From: an uncultured Prevotella sp.
Lineage (GTDB): Bacteria > Bacteroidota > Bacteroidia > Bacteroidales > Bacteroidaceae
Assembly: GCA_934217675.1 (NCBI GenBank)
Contig: CAKQCV010000047.1
Span: 1-21,557 of the forward strand
Length of the DNA stretch: 21,557 bases
Direction: 5' to 3'
Part shown: positions 12,871 through 21,557 of the stretch, in pieces
How positions within the stretch are numbered: position 1 is the stretch's first letter
Layout: each line of letters opens with the position of its first letter
Made by a program: the position numbers and the translations under genes
Notes under the pieces: generated by a model
What the model saw: only the letters and a program-made list of their open reading frames with translations
What the model was told of the DNA's origin: nothing
Databases searched by the model: none

Positions 12871-15800
12871 GCAGCAAATTCTTCAATAATACTCCCGATA
12901 ATTCCCTGTTTGAAAAATTCAAGGGTATAGCCCACAACATGCTTGATTTTCATACATTCCAGGCTGTAGTAGGATATTTCCGAAGTTCTGGCTATTTCAA
13001 ACTGCGCAAGGAATTTGAAAAAGTGAAGAAAATCCAAATACTTGTGGGGATCAATATCGACAATATCTTTCGCAAACAATCGAAATTGTTTTTCGGGAAA
13101 ATTGACGAACAGGCAATTATTAATGCATATTCGAAGAATTTCGTTGAGGAAGTGAAAAACGCAGGATACGATGAGGAGACGGAACGTGGCATATTGCAGT
13201 TCTGCAAGGATATATGCGATGGCAGGTTGGAGATGCGTGTACATCGCTCCAAAAACCTGCATGCCAAGTTCTATCTGCTGCTGCCCGAAAGACATAACCC
13301 TAATTCAGACGGATGGGTGATAATGGGTTCGTCAAACCTTTCTGATTCCGGATTGGGCACAACCAAGACTGACCGCTATGAACTGAATATAGCCTTGAAG
13401 GACTATGATGACGTAGACTACTGCAAAAAGGAGTTTGAAAACCTATGGCAAGATGCCGTGCTGCTTGAAATGCGTGATATTGAGGAGATGAAATCAAAAA
13501 CTCACCTCGGACAGACTCCTACTCCTTACGAACTGTATATGAAAGTGCTTATCGATACATTCGGTTCGCAGGTGGAGGATGACTTCACAATGGAGATGCC
13601 CGATGGAGTTAGAGATATAAAATATCAGCACGATGCCGTGGTGCAAGGCTATCAGACGCTGATGCAACACAACGGATTCTTCCTTGCCGACGTAGTGGGA
13701 CTTGGAAAGACTATTGTTGCCACGATGATAGCCAAACGCTTTGTTGAAGCCAACGGTAGATATACGAATATACTTGTGGTATATCCGCCTGCTCTGGAAA
13801 GAAACTGGAAAGATACTTTCAAACTTTTCGGTATCAAGCGATATGCACAGTTCATTAGCAACGGCAGCTTGAACAAAATTATAGATGGCGAAGACAATTT
13901 CAGAGACAAGGCTGAATATGATATGGTTATCGTTGATGAGGCACATAATTTCCGCAGCGATATAGCTGGTAGATACGATGATCTGCAGCTTATCTGCAAG
14001 TCGCCAAGAATGAACGAAGGAATGGTGAGAGGCAGACAAAAGAAGGTGATGCTACTTTCGGCAACACCTTTGAACAACCGTCCTACAGATTTGCTTAACC
14101 TCCTGCTTCTGTTTCAGAATGCCCGTTTCTCTACGATAGAGGGCATACAGAATCTTCCTGTAACCTTCTCTCCATGGATAGATGAATATGCAAAGCTGAT
14201 GCGTGAACGTAAAAATGACCCGACAGGGAGAAGGAACTCCGAGTTTGCCAAGCGTACTGATGCTCTTTATGAACAAATAAGAACGCAGGTTATCAACAAG
14301 GTTACCGTGCGCCGCACAAGAAACAACATAAAGAATGTTCCGGCATACAAGAAAGACCTTGATGCACAGCATATCGTATTCCCCGACATTTTGCCTCCTA
14401 ACGAACTGGAATATGTGCTTGACGGCAGTCTGAATGATCTATTCTATAATACGATGGATATCTTGACAGATACACCAAACAAGGAAACTAATCCTGATGG
14501 CAATGGACTGCACTATGCCCGATATCGTGCCATTGAATTTTTACAGGGAAAGGCTTGCAAGAAATATCCCCGTGCTCTGCATACATCCACTCTGCTTACT
14601 GCAATATACCGTGTCCACATGGTGAAACGTCTTGAAAGTAGTTTCCATGCATTCCGCAGATCTTTGCATACTTTTCTTCGCATCACTAACGACATGATAA
14701 AGATGTTTGAAGAAAACAAGGTGATTATCGCTCCTGATTTTGACGTGAAAGATAAACAAGCGAAAGGTTGGGAGCTTGACCGCATTATTGAATATGTAGT
14801 AGAAAAGACAGGAAAGGATAGAAGCAATTATGAATTTCATGACAGCGATTTCAATGATGTGTTCTTGCAGATGCTTCATGAGGATACCGAAAAGCTGGAA
14901 GCTCTTTGCAAGCAATGGGATGCGGTGGAGACTGACCCGAAACTTGAACTCTTTGTTGACAAACTGGAGCACGAGTTCTTCAACAAAAAAATGAATCCTA
15001 CGGGTAAGCTCGTTGTTTTTTCCGAGAGTGTAGACACCGTGAACTATCTTACTGAACAGTTGAGGGAAAGACTGCATCGGGAGGATATTCTTGATGTGTG
15101 TGCAGCTAACCGCGACAGTCTTCAGCAAACGATACGCGAGTGTTTCGATGCAAACAGCAAGGAAAAAAGCGATCTGTATAACATAGTAATCACTTCTGAT
15201 GTGCTTGCCGAAGGTATTAATTTGCATCGGGCTAATGTGATAATCAATTATGATTCTCCATGGAATGCAAAAAGGCTGATGCAGCGTATCGGACGTGTAA
15301 ACCGTATCGGTTCCGTGGCAGACAAGATTTACAACTATATGTTTTATCCTTCGGCACAGGGCAACAAGGAGATTCACCTCTACAGTAATGCGCTAATCAA
15401 GATGCAAGGTTTCCACTCTGCTTTTGGCGAAGATGCACAGATTTACTCTAAAGAGGAGATAGTAAAGGAGTTTGAGATGTTCAATCCAAACATACAGGAT
15501 ACCGTTGACAGGAACTTGAAATTTCTTGAAGAGGTGAGAGAGCTTTACCATTCCAACCGAGCCTTTTACAATAAAATCAAGGCTATGCCGCTAAAGAGTC
15601 GCGCAGTGAGGGCTGTTGATGCCTGCCAGGTGAAAAACCGCGACATGAATAATTCTACAATGGTGTATTTGTCGTCGCCACGCAAAACGGAATACTATTG
15701 GGTGAGCGGTGACGGAGAGGCAGTGTCGCTTCCTTTCCTCGATGCCATGGATATTATGAAAGCGCAAGTTGATGAGCAGCCACTGGATTTTTCTAAGGTT

Positions 15801-16226
15801 ATGGATTGCCATTATGAACAGGTCAAGTTGGCTGTCGATGCTTATAAGCACAGCGCGGAATACATGCTTGACAACGAGAGTATTTCGAGCTTGAAGAAGG
15901 ATAAGGCTACTGCAGATGTAGTGGGCAATCTGCATTGGATGCTTAGAAACACGGATGTAGACGACAAAGGGGAGTTTGCTGCCAAATGCAACAAGTTGGA
16001 GAAAATCGTGAAGCTTGGTGCTTTTAATGGGTTGAAGACACAGATAAACAGTTTCAGAAGGGCGATAAAAAAGGGTACTCTAACAAATACAGAACTCTCG
16101 GAAAAGTCTTTGCAGGAAATTGACGGACTGTATGAACGCTACAATATTCCGTTGGAGGAAGAGAACCCTGATGATAGCGAGAAGGTGGAGCCACAGATAG
16201 TTGTATCTGAAACTTTCACAGAATAA
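12867..16226 (+). CDS. PLD nuclease-SNF2 family helicase fusion, predicted restriction/defence effector
   Basis: The 1119-residue protein has an N-terminal phospholipase D-like nuclease domain with one HKD-type site: His132 and Lys134 in NLHAKFYLLLP, then GSSNLSDSGL (154-163) and YELNIAL. A superfamily II SNF2/HepA-type helicase follows. Its motif I is ADVVGLGKT (274-282), motif II VDEAH (356-360), motif III LSATPLNN (397-404), motif V SDVLAEGIN (777-785) and motif VI QRIGRVNRIG (806-815). A C-terminal region of about 280 residues is not recognised. It would translocate on DNA by ATP hydrolysis and cut it. PLD nucleases of this type normally need two HKD sites, so a dimer is likely. I chose the ATG at 12867; the frame extends to a GTG at 12822 with unlikely sequence. 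The methyltransferase 326 bp downstream is the probable partner. DISARM DrmD and Type ISP enzymes are the closest named analogues. Confidence 0.85.
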   Translation: MSSKFFNNTPDNSLFEKFKGIAHNMLDFHTFQAVVGYFRSSGYFKLRKEFEKVKKIQILVGINIDNIFRKQSKLFFGKIDEQAIINAYSKNFVEEVKNAGYDEETERGILQFCKDICDGRLEMRVHRSKNLHAKFYLLLPERHNPNSDGWVIMGSSNLSDSGLGTTKTDRYELNIALKDYDDVDYCKKEFENLWQDAVLLEMRDIEEMKSKTHLGQTPTPYELYMKVLIDTFGSQVEDDFTMEMPDGVRDIKYQHDAVVQGYQTLMQHNGFFLADVVGLGKTIVATMIAKRFVEANGRYTNILVVYPPALERNWKDTFKLFGIKRYAQFISNGSLNKIIDGEDNFRDKAEYDMVIVDEAHNFRSDIAGRYDDLQLICKSPRMNEGMVRGRQKKVMLLSATPLNNRPTDLLNLLLLFQNARFSTIEGIQNLPVTFSPWIDEYAKLMRERKNDPTGRRNSEFAKRTDALYEQIRTQVINKVTVRRTRNNIKNVPAYKKDLDAQHIVFPDILPPNELEYVLDGSLNDLFYNTMDILTDTPNKETNPDGNGLHYARYRAIEFLQGKACKKYPRALHTSTLLTAIYRVHMVKRLESSFHAFRRSLHTFLRITNDMIKMFEENKVIIAPDFDVKDKQAKGWELDRIIEYVVEKTGKDRSNYEFHDSDFNDVFLQMLHEDTEKLEALCKQWDAVETDPKLELFVDKLEHEFFNKKMNPTGKLVVFSESVDTVNYLTEQLRERLHREDILDVCAANRDSLQQTIRECFDANSKEKSDLYNIVITSDVLAEGINLHRANVIINYDSPWNAKRLMQRIGRVNRIGSVADKIYNYMFYPSAQGNKEIHLYSNALIKMQGFHSAFGEDAQIYSKEEIVKEFEMFNPNIQDTVDRNLKFLEEVRELYHSNRAFYNKIKAMPLKSRAVRAVDACQVKNRDMNNSTMVYLSSPRKTEYYWVSGDGEAVSLPFLDAMDIMKAQVDEQPLDFSKVMDCHYEQVKLAVDAYKHSAEYMLDNESISSLKKDKATADVVGNLHWMLRNTDVDDKGEFAAKCNKLEKIVKLGAFNGLKTQINSFRRAIKKGTLTNTELSEKSLQEIDGLYERYNIPLEEENPDDSEKVEPQIVVSETFTE

Positions 16227-16258
16227 ATAACTGAGGCTTTCTGATATATGTTTTCTCT

Positions 16259-16505
16259 TCCCCCGCCTCCCCTTTCAGGGGCGGAGCGATTACCATTGTT
16301 TGACACTGCAATTTGTGGTGGATTACTTTGAGTTGAACATCATCAAGACCTTTTCCGATTCCCCTCTGCTGCTTTATCTTCAAAACAATAAGAAAAACAG
16401 CACTGTCATGCAACAAGAGAAGCTGCTCCACCCTTGAAAGAGGAGAAACTGCTCCGCCCCTGAAAGGGGAGAAACTGCTCCGCCCCTGAAAGGGGAGGCG
16501 GGGGA
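16259..16505. repeat. Inverted copies of a GC-rich palindromic element flanking 189 bp
   Basis: The 29 bases at 16259-16287 (TCCCCCGCCTCCCCTTTCAG...) are the exact reverse complement of 16477-16505. They bracket a stretch that includes a tandem array. Each copy contains its own hairpin CCCCTGAAAGGGG. The whole fills most of the 326-bp gap between helicase and methyltransferase genes. A frame open from 16288 to a TGA near 16437 has no start codon and no recognised product. REP-like or MITE-like DNA is the likely nature. Confidence 0.75.
16417..16494 (+). repeat. Three tandem 26-bp repeats
   Basis: Units begin at 16417, 16443 and 16469 with the pattern GAGAAACTGCTCCGCCCCTG followed by AAAGGG. 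The second and third are identical, while the first differs at a few bases. Each unit can fold on CCCCTGAAAGGGG and sits in front of the methyltransferase gene. Confidence 0.85.
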
Positions 16506-16552
16506 GGGGAAGATAAAAATAAGAAAAAATAATTGATAAAACAGTAAGAACT

Positions 16553-19500
16553 ATGGTTTATACAAAAGATACTTTCAAAACTCTGTTTCAGTCTGAGTTT
16601 AATTTGCCGAACTGGCAACTTTTATTGAGAGATTATTTCAAAGGCGACAAGATACGTGTTAGTCCGGAATACCTTGATGAGGAGTCTGACGACCGCGAGG
16701 GATATTTCCTTGGCAGCACTACTACTGCCGACTACTACAAACTCGGTTTCTTTTATTACAAGATGGAAGATGGGTCAGTGTTGCGTCGCAAGGTGGGTTT
16801 GCGGAATCTTATTAAACCGTATCTCAAGTATGGCTTTGATGCTGCACTTGCTGTTTTTGACGATGGCAAAAACTGGCGACTGTCGCTTATCTGCGACTTG
16901 GATAACGAGGCTACAAATACTAAGCGTTTTACTTATGTGTTTGGCGACAAAAGAGCATTATACAAAACTCCTGTCTTGCGTTTCTTCGGACTTCGCAATG
17001 ATACTGACAAGTTTCTGTCAATAAGGAAGGCATTCTCTGTAGATGCTCTTTCGGATGATTTCTTTGATGAGTACCGCAAGCAGTATGCCGAGTTCGTCAA
17101 ATTCTTGACCGGCAAGGAGTACGTAAAGAGTCGCGGCAAGTGGGTGGAAATGGTTGTCGGTGAGCCTGACGCTCAGTTTTTTTCTTCTTTCGGTGAGAAC
17201 GAGAAGATGGTGCGCGACTATATAAAGAAGATGATGGGACGTATCGTGTTCCTGTATTTTTTGCAGAGCAAAGGATGGCTTGCCGGAAACCTACATTATA
17301 TGCACGACCTCTTCTATTCAGCATCTGATACCGTGAAGGATGATTTCCTCGACAAGGTGTTGGAGCCGATGTTTTTCGACTTGCTCAACACTAAACCAGA
17401 GGACAGAGTCAATGCTCCTCTTGTCAATGGAGTTGGAGTGAAGTTCATCCCTCAAGCGGAGTCTATACCCTATCTTAACGGAGGTCTCTTTCAGCAGGAA
17501 GATATTGACGAGGTGAATTCACGTTTTCCTGCTAATATGTTCAAGAACTTGTTTGATTTCTTCGACAGCTATAATTTCACTATCGACGAGAACGACCCGA
17601 ACGATGCTGAAGTGGGAGTAGACCCGGAGATGCTTGGAAAAATTTTTGAGAACCTCTTGGAGGACAACAAGGACAAGGGGGCTTTCTACACGCCGAAGGA
17701 GATTGTTCGCTATATGTGCCATGAATCTTTGATTGCTTATCTTCAGACTGGCATTGATGATGAGGAGGAGAAAAAACATATCGCTAACTTTGTCAAGACT
17801 TATAATGTTGAGGAGTTGGGTAGCGTTTCTTCCGAACTGGCTTTGTCTATCGACCAAAAACTGAAGGACGTGAAGATTTGCGACCCTGCCATCGGTTCTG
17901 GTGCTTTCCCTATGGGGTTGCTCCGAGAACTTTATGGCTGTCGAAAGGCTATCGAAATATTTGATGCTGACAATGCTGCCGACATCAAACGGCATATCAT
18001 TCAAAACAACATTTATGGTGTGGATATAGAGAAAGGTGCCGTGGATATTGCCCGTCTCCGCTTCTGGCTTGCTCTTATCATCGACGAAAAGGAGCCAATG
18101 CCACTTCCTAATCTCGACTTCAAGATTATGCAGGGCAACTCACTGCTGGAGAGTTATAAGGGAGTGGACTTAAATATGACCACTAAGAAGGTGAAGACTG
18201 GTAAAGTAACAAAAAAGACAAGCGGTGTATTGTCTCTTGGCTTTGAAGAAACTGATATCCAGAAAACTATCCAAGATTTAGTGAAGTCATATTTTAGTAT
18301 CACAGACCATGCTTTGCGTGCCCAGCGACGTAAGGAAATAGACAAATACGTAAAGGACTACATCAAGATTTGCGCTGAAGGGAACCATGAAATACAGGCT
18401 GCTGTAGATGAATTGGAAATACCGAATGACCAGTTTTTCCTGTGGCATACTTATTTTCATGATGTATTTGAGAATGGAGGATTCGATATTGTAATTGGAA
18501 ATCCGCCGTATATAAAAGAATATGAAAATAAAGCTGCATTTAATGATTTTCGTGAATGCTCTCCTTATTATATGGGTAAAATGGACTTATGGTATGGCTT
18601 TGCATGTTCATCTATAGACATTCTCAAAACAAATGGAATATTATGTTTTATTGCTACTAATAATTGGGTTACAAATGCAGGAGCTTTCTTGCTACGGAAC
18701 AAAATAATTATAGATACTCAAATCCTTCAAATGATAGATTTTGGCAATTATATGGTATTTGAAGATAGCGCAAGTATTCAAACAATGATAATGCTTTTTT
18801 CTCATTCTAAAAATAAACTTAAATACAAATTCGATTATCGTAAATTAATAAAAAGTAAACCTGTTCAAACAGATGCCAATAATTTATTAATATCCAAAGA
18901 AAAGGAGGCAATATACCTATATCCTCAAATAGATAGAAAAGAATATATTAATAAAACATTTACTTTTAATGGTAATGACAAGGATATAGTTCTTTCACGT
19001 ATGGTACAAGATGCAGACTATTTAAATAAAAACGAGGCTACTAATGGCATTCATCCCCATTATGATTTCGTTAATAAAAAAATAGCAAGAAAATATCCAG
19101 AGGTTAAGATTGGCGAAGGAATTTTCGGATTGTCTAAGAAAGAAAAGGAAAATTTAAATCTAACTAGTGCCGAGAAAGAAATAGTTAAACCTTATTATAA
19201 TTCTAAACAAGTTAAAAGATATTGGACACTTAAAAATAATTCGGAATGGCTAATTTATACAGATTCTTCATATAAAAATGAACAAAGTATGAATTCATTT
19301 CCACATTTAAAAGCACATCTTGATAGATTTAAAGACATAATCACATCAGATAATAAACCATATGGCTTGCACAGAGCTAGAGAAGAACGTTTTTTTAAAG
19401 GTGAGAAAATAGTTAGTTTGAGAAAATGTGTAGGCAGACCATCTTTTTCTTATTCTAATTTTAATGCATATGTTTCTGCAACTTTTTATGTCATAAAGAC

Positions 19501-19849
19501 GGATCGATATGATATGAAATACCTAACAGGATTGCTTAATTCAAAGTTAATTGCATTTTGGTTAAGATATAAAGGCAAAATGCAAGGTGATAATTTTCAG
19601 ATAGACAAAGAGCCATTGATGCAAATTCCTTTGAAAAGAGCAAAAAACGAGAAGACAATTTCATACTTAGTAAATTCTATAATTAAGTTAATTGAGGAAA
19701 ACAACTCTGCCGATACAAACTCCTTAGAAAACCAAATCGACTTCCTCGTCTACCACCTATACGACTTAACCTACGATGAAGTATTGATAGTAGACCCAAA
19801 TCCTCCATTCACCCGTGAGCAATATGAGTCAGGAGAATATGAGGGCTAA
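16553..19849 (+). CDS. Eco57I-type N6-adenine DNA methyltransferase with specificity domain
   Basis: The 1098-residue protein has the gamma-class adenine methyltransferase order. After an N-terminal region of about 370 residues come FYTPKEIVRYM (378-388), the AdoMet motif I DPAIGSGAF (444-452), GVDIEKGAVDIARLRFW (489-505), QGNSLLESY (527-535) and the catalytic motif IV IGNPPYIKEY (648-657). The C-terminal part resembles the TaqI/Eco57I specificity domain (GLLNSKLIAFWLRYKG near 1010-1025) and ends with VYHLYDLTYDEV. No PD-(D/E)xK nuclease motif was found in the N-terminus, unlike Type IIG enzymes, so cutting is probably left to the upstream PLD-helicase. Related proteins are DISARM DrmMI and BREX PglX. 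The segment from about 18480 to 19700 is much more AT-rich than the rest. The start ATG at 16553 follows a purine-rich leader. DNA target is unknown. Confidence 0.88.
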   Translation: MVYTKDTFKTLFQSEFNLPNWQLLLRDYFKGDKIRVSPEYLDEESDDREGYFLGSTTTADYYKLGFFYYKMEDGSVLRRKVGLRNLIKPYLKYGFDAALAVFDDGKNWRLSLICDLDNEATNTKRFTYVFGDKRALYKTPVLRFFGLRNDTDKFLSIRKAFSVDALSDDFFDEYRKQYAEFVKFLTGKEYVKSRGKWVEMVVGEPDAQFFSSFGENEKMVRDYIKKMMGRIVFLYFLQSKGWLAGNLHYMHDLFYSASDTVKDDFLDKVLEPMFFDLLNTKPEDRVNAPLVNGVGVKFIPQAESIPYLNGGLFQQEDIDEVNSRFPANMFKNLFDFFDSYNFTIDENDPNDAEVGVDPEMLGKIFENLLEDNKDKGAFYTPKEIVRYMCHESLIAYLQTGIDDEEEKKHIANFVKTYNVEELGSVSSELALSIDQKLKDVKICDPAIGSGAFPMGLLRELYGCRKAIEIFDADNAADIKRHIIQNNIYGVDIEKGAVDIARLRFWLALIIDEKEPMPLPNLDFKIMQGNSLLESYKGVDLNMTTKKVKTGKVTKKTSGVLSLGFEETDIQKTIQDLVKSYFSITDHALRAQRRKEIDKYVKDYIKICAEGNHEIQAAVDELEIPNDQFFLWHTYFHDVFENGGFDIVIGNPPYIKEYENKAAFNDFRECSPYYMGKMDLWYGFACSSIDILKTNGILCFIATNNWVTNAGAFLLRNKIIIDTQILQMIDFGNYMVFEDSASIQTMIMLFSHSKNKLKYKFDYRKLIKSKPVQTDANNLLISKEKEAIYLYPQIDRKEYINKTFTFNGNDKDIVLSRMVQDADYLNKNEATNGIHPHYDFVNKKIARKYPEVKIGEGIFGLSKKEKENLNLTSAEKEIVKPYYNSKQVKRYWTLKNNSEWLIYTDSSYKNEQSMNSFPHLKAHLDRFKDIITSDNKPYGLHRAREERFFKGEKIVSLRKCVGRPSFSYSNFNAYVSATFYVIKTDRYDMKYLTGLLNSKLIAFWLRYKGKMQGDNFQIDKEPLMQIPLKRAKNEKTISYLVNSIIKLIEENNSADTNSLENQIDFLVYHLYDLTYDEVLIVDPNPPFTREQYESGEYEG

Positions 19850-19979
19850 GTAAAAATGATAGTATATCTATAAAATAAAGACAAGAGCAAGATTCAAGAT
19901 GATTTAAAAGAAGAACATTTAAAGGCTCTTTAAGGCTTGGAAGACCAACAGATATCAGAGAAAATCATAAAACTGAAAT

Positions 19980-20019
19980 AAAAAGACCGGACTAACATGA
20001 TGTTGAGTCCGGTCTTTTT
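19980..20019. terminator. Bidirectional terminator between methyltransferase and nuoN
   Basis: AAAAAGACCGGACT (19980-19993) pairs perfectly with AGTCCGGTCTTTTT (20006-20019). The loop AACATGATGTTG can pair further (AACAT/ATGTT). A and T runs on both sides suit termination of both converging genes. The 130 bp before it hold no recognisable gene. Confidence 0.9.
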
Positions 20020-20046
20020 ATTTAAAGATATCGTTATTCAATAAAT

Positions 20047-21477
20047 TTACATTCCTGCTGCCTGTGCAAGCCAATCATAGATGCAACTGCAAACTCCGAA
20101 GAGGAGTACACCTGCTGTGCAGAGAGCAAGAGCAAAACGTGTAGCACAGTCGCTCTTGAATGTAGGCAGAGGAGCATCAGTCTTGTTGATGTACATGCAC
20201 TTCACAATCTTCAAGTAGTAGTAGAGTGATGGTACGGTATTCAACAAGGCGATAAATACCACTGCGTATGCAAGGGCACTACCACCCTCGGCTGCTGCCA
20301 TAAATACAAAGAACTTACAGAACATTCCTGCGAAAGGAGGAATTCCGGCAAGCGAGAACAAGGCCAAGGTCAAGAGAAATGAAAGCTTAGGATTGGTCTC
20401 GTAGAAACCATCGTAGCAACTCATCTTTGTTGTTCCGTTGCCACGAGTTTCAACAACGTTGATTACGGTGAAGACAGCCATGTTAGCAGCAACATAGATA
20501 AGCACGTAGTACATCAAGGCTGTCAAGCCCATCGCACTGTTGCCTATTGCTGCAAGCATGATATATCCAGCCTGTGAGATAGAACTGAATGCCATGAATC
20601 TCTTGAGTTCCTTCTGACGAAGAGCGAAGAGGTTGGCAACGGTGATTGTCAAGAGAATTACGATATACATCAAATACTCCCAATACTCTACCATCGGAGC
20701 AAAAACCTTCATCAAGATTGTCATCAAGGCAAAAGCAGCAGCTCCCTTGGAAACAACGCTCAAGTAACCAGTAACTGCAGTTGGTGCACCCTGGTATGTA
20801 TCAGCAGTCCAAAAGTGGAACGGAACAAGAGAAATCTTGAAACCAAGTCCGCTGAAGAAGAATACCAATCCCATTATTGTCAGTGGAGAAGTGCTGATCT
20901 GAGAGGCAACATCACCGAAATAGAGTGTGCCCACAGCAGCATAGATAAAGCTGATGCCATAAAGCATCACGCCACTTGAGAATGTTGCAGTAAGGATAAA
21001 CTTGGCAGCACCCTCAGCAGAGTTCTTCTTGAACTTATCGAAAGCTACAAGACATGCCATTGGCACGGAAGCCATCTCCAGTCCGAGGAAGAACATCATA
21101 AAGTGTCCTGATGAAATCATCATATACATACCAAGCAGAGTACTGATGAGAAGCTCATAGAACTCGCCCTCCTTGTTGAGCACATCCTTGCGCTCTACCC
21201 ACGACTGCGACATTACGAGCACGATAAACGTACCTGCCGTGAGGATAATCTTCATTACATTGGCAGCCGGAGTTGATTCATACATTCCACCGAAAGCCTG
21301 TGCAGGCTCGGCAAAGAAACATACGGCAATCTGGCAAACCAGCAAAGCACCTGTCAGCAGGCTCAACACAGAGTGTTTCTTCTCACCATTCAAAATGAGG
21401 TCGGCAAGGAATACTATTACCAAGGCTGCAATCAGTCCAGCCTCTGGTATCATATTAAAAAACTGACTATAATCCAT
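20047..21477 (-). CDS. nuoN: NADH-quinone oxidoreductase subunit N
   Basis: The 476-residue membrane protein is the antiporter-like NuoN subunit of respiratory complex I, which helps pump ions across the inner membrane. About 14 hydrophobic segments are visible. Key charged residues sit where expected: Glu134 in LGLEMASVP, Lys214 in [21 protein letters not shown], Lys244 in [11 protein letters not shown] and a lysine in GMFCKFFVF near the C-terminus. Length is normal and the frame is intact. It starts 15 bp after the nuoM stop on the same strand, as at the end of nuo operons, and its own stop lies 27 bp from a strong terminator, so it is probably the last gene of the operon. Confidence 0.95.
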   Translation of the reverse strand: MDYSQFFNMIPEAGLIAALVIVFLADLILNGEKKHSVLSLLTGALLVCQIAVCFFAEPAQAFGGMYESTPAANVMKIILTAGTFIVLVMSQSWVERKDVLNKEGEFYELLISTLLGMYMMISSGHFMMFFLGLEMASVPMACLVAFDKFKKNSAEGAAKFILTATFSSGVMLYGISFIYAAVGTLYFGDVASQISTSPLTIMGLVFFFSGLGFKISLVPFHFWTADTYQGAPTAVTGYLSVVSKGAAAFALMTILMKVFAPMVEYWEYLMYIVILLTITVANLFALRQKELKRFMAFSSISQAGYIMLAAIGNSAMGLTALMYYVLIYVAANMAVFTVINVVETRGNGTTKMSCYDGFYETNPKLSFLLTLALFSLAGIPPFAGMFCKFFVFMAAAEGGSALAYAVVFIALLNTVPSLYYYLKIVKCMYINKTDAPLPTFKSDCATRFALALCTAGVLLFGVCSCIYDWLAQAAGM

Positions 21478-21492
21478 ATTTTGTCCTACTGA

Positions 21493-21557
21493 TTAGAAAT
21501 TTGTTACAACATTGAGGATAGGTCCAACGGCATCGCTGATGGCATTGCTTGCCCAAA
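21493..21557 (-). CDS. nuoM: C-terminal end of nuoM (NADH-quinone oxidoreductase subunit M), partial
   Basis: The minus strand from the window edge reads WASNAISDAVGPILNVVTNF and then TAA at 21495-21493, 15 bp before nuoN. Gene order nuoM-nuoN is nearly universal, so this is most likely the last 21 codons of nuoM. The fragment is too short to prove it alone. Confidence 0.7.
   Translation of the reverse strand, partial: WASNAISDAVGPILNVVTNF

Noticed and set aside
16216..16431. Minus-strand 71-codon frame between helicase and methyltransferase
   Set aside because: It reads through the palindromic repeat and the 3' end of the helicase gene; no recognised family.
16417..16494. CRISPR array
   Set aside because: The 26-bp units abut one another with no variable spacers, and no cas gene is present.
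19850..19979. Possible gene remnant after the methyltransferase
   Set aside because: A short open stretch (IQDDLKEEHLKAL then stop) has no start codon and is too short to identify.
11693..20046. Integrative element carrying the defence genes
   Set aside because: No integrase, transposase, tRNA target or matching direct repeats at the edges were found, so transfer is only suggested by composition and gene content.

Overview
The window looks like chromosomal DNA of a Bacteroidales bacterium, most probably Prevotella or a close relative. Several intergenic regions carry the Bacteroidetes promoter pattern (TTTG near -33 and TAnnTTTG near -7). Other pointers are moderate G+C, a secreted C69 dipeptidase, a Bacteroidetes-style small outer-membrane barrel protein and a nuoM-nuoN gene end. 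No integrase, transposase, CRISPR array, tRNA or rRNA was seen.

Layout. Positions 1-2373 (minus strand) hold an outer-membrane barrel protein, nadC and a C69 dipeptidase cut by the window edge, probably co-transcribed in that order. Positions 2658-8638 (plus strand) form a five-gene catabolic cluster: a DapA/NanA-type lyase, a sodium:solute symporter, an iron-type alcohol dehydrogenase, a PdxA-family dehydrogenase and a DUF1537 (four-carbon acid sugar) kinase. The last two match a known route from a phosphorylated C4 sugar acid to dihydroxyacetone phosphate, so the cluster probably imports and degrades a sugar acid. The substrate is not evident. Next come rarA (minus) and, divergently, a nitrilase/omega-amidase-type hydrolase followed by an unrecognised protein with a very acidic tail.

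Positions 11693-12866 are about 1.2 kb without a confident protein gene but rich in structure. They hold a perfect 23-bp inverted repeat, a likely short minus-strand RNA with its own promoter and terminator, a cluster of 9-bp repeats, and a likely structured RNA of about 355 nt with a consensus promoter and a long terminator-like hairpin. That RNA lies directly upstream of a two-gene defence-type module. The first gene is a PLD nuclease-SNF2 helicase fusion (12867-16226), possibly preceded by a 25-codon leader ORF that overlaps its start. The second is an Eco57I-type N6-adenine methyltransferase with a specificity domain (16553-19849). Together they look like a split ATP-dependent restriction-modification system. 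A GC-clamped palindromic repeat cluster separates them. From its NPPY motif through the specificity domain the methyltransferase becomes much more AT-rich, which suggests module exchange.

The window ends with nuoN and the 3' end of nuoM (minus strand, respiratory complex I). A strong hairpin separates them from the methyltransferase gene.
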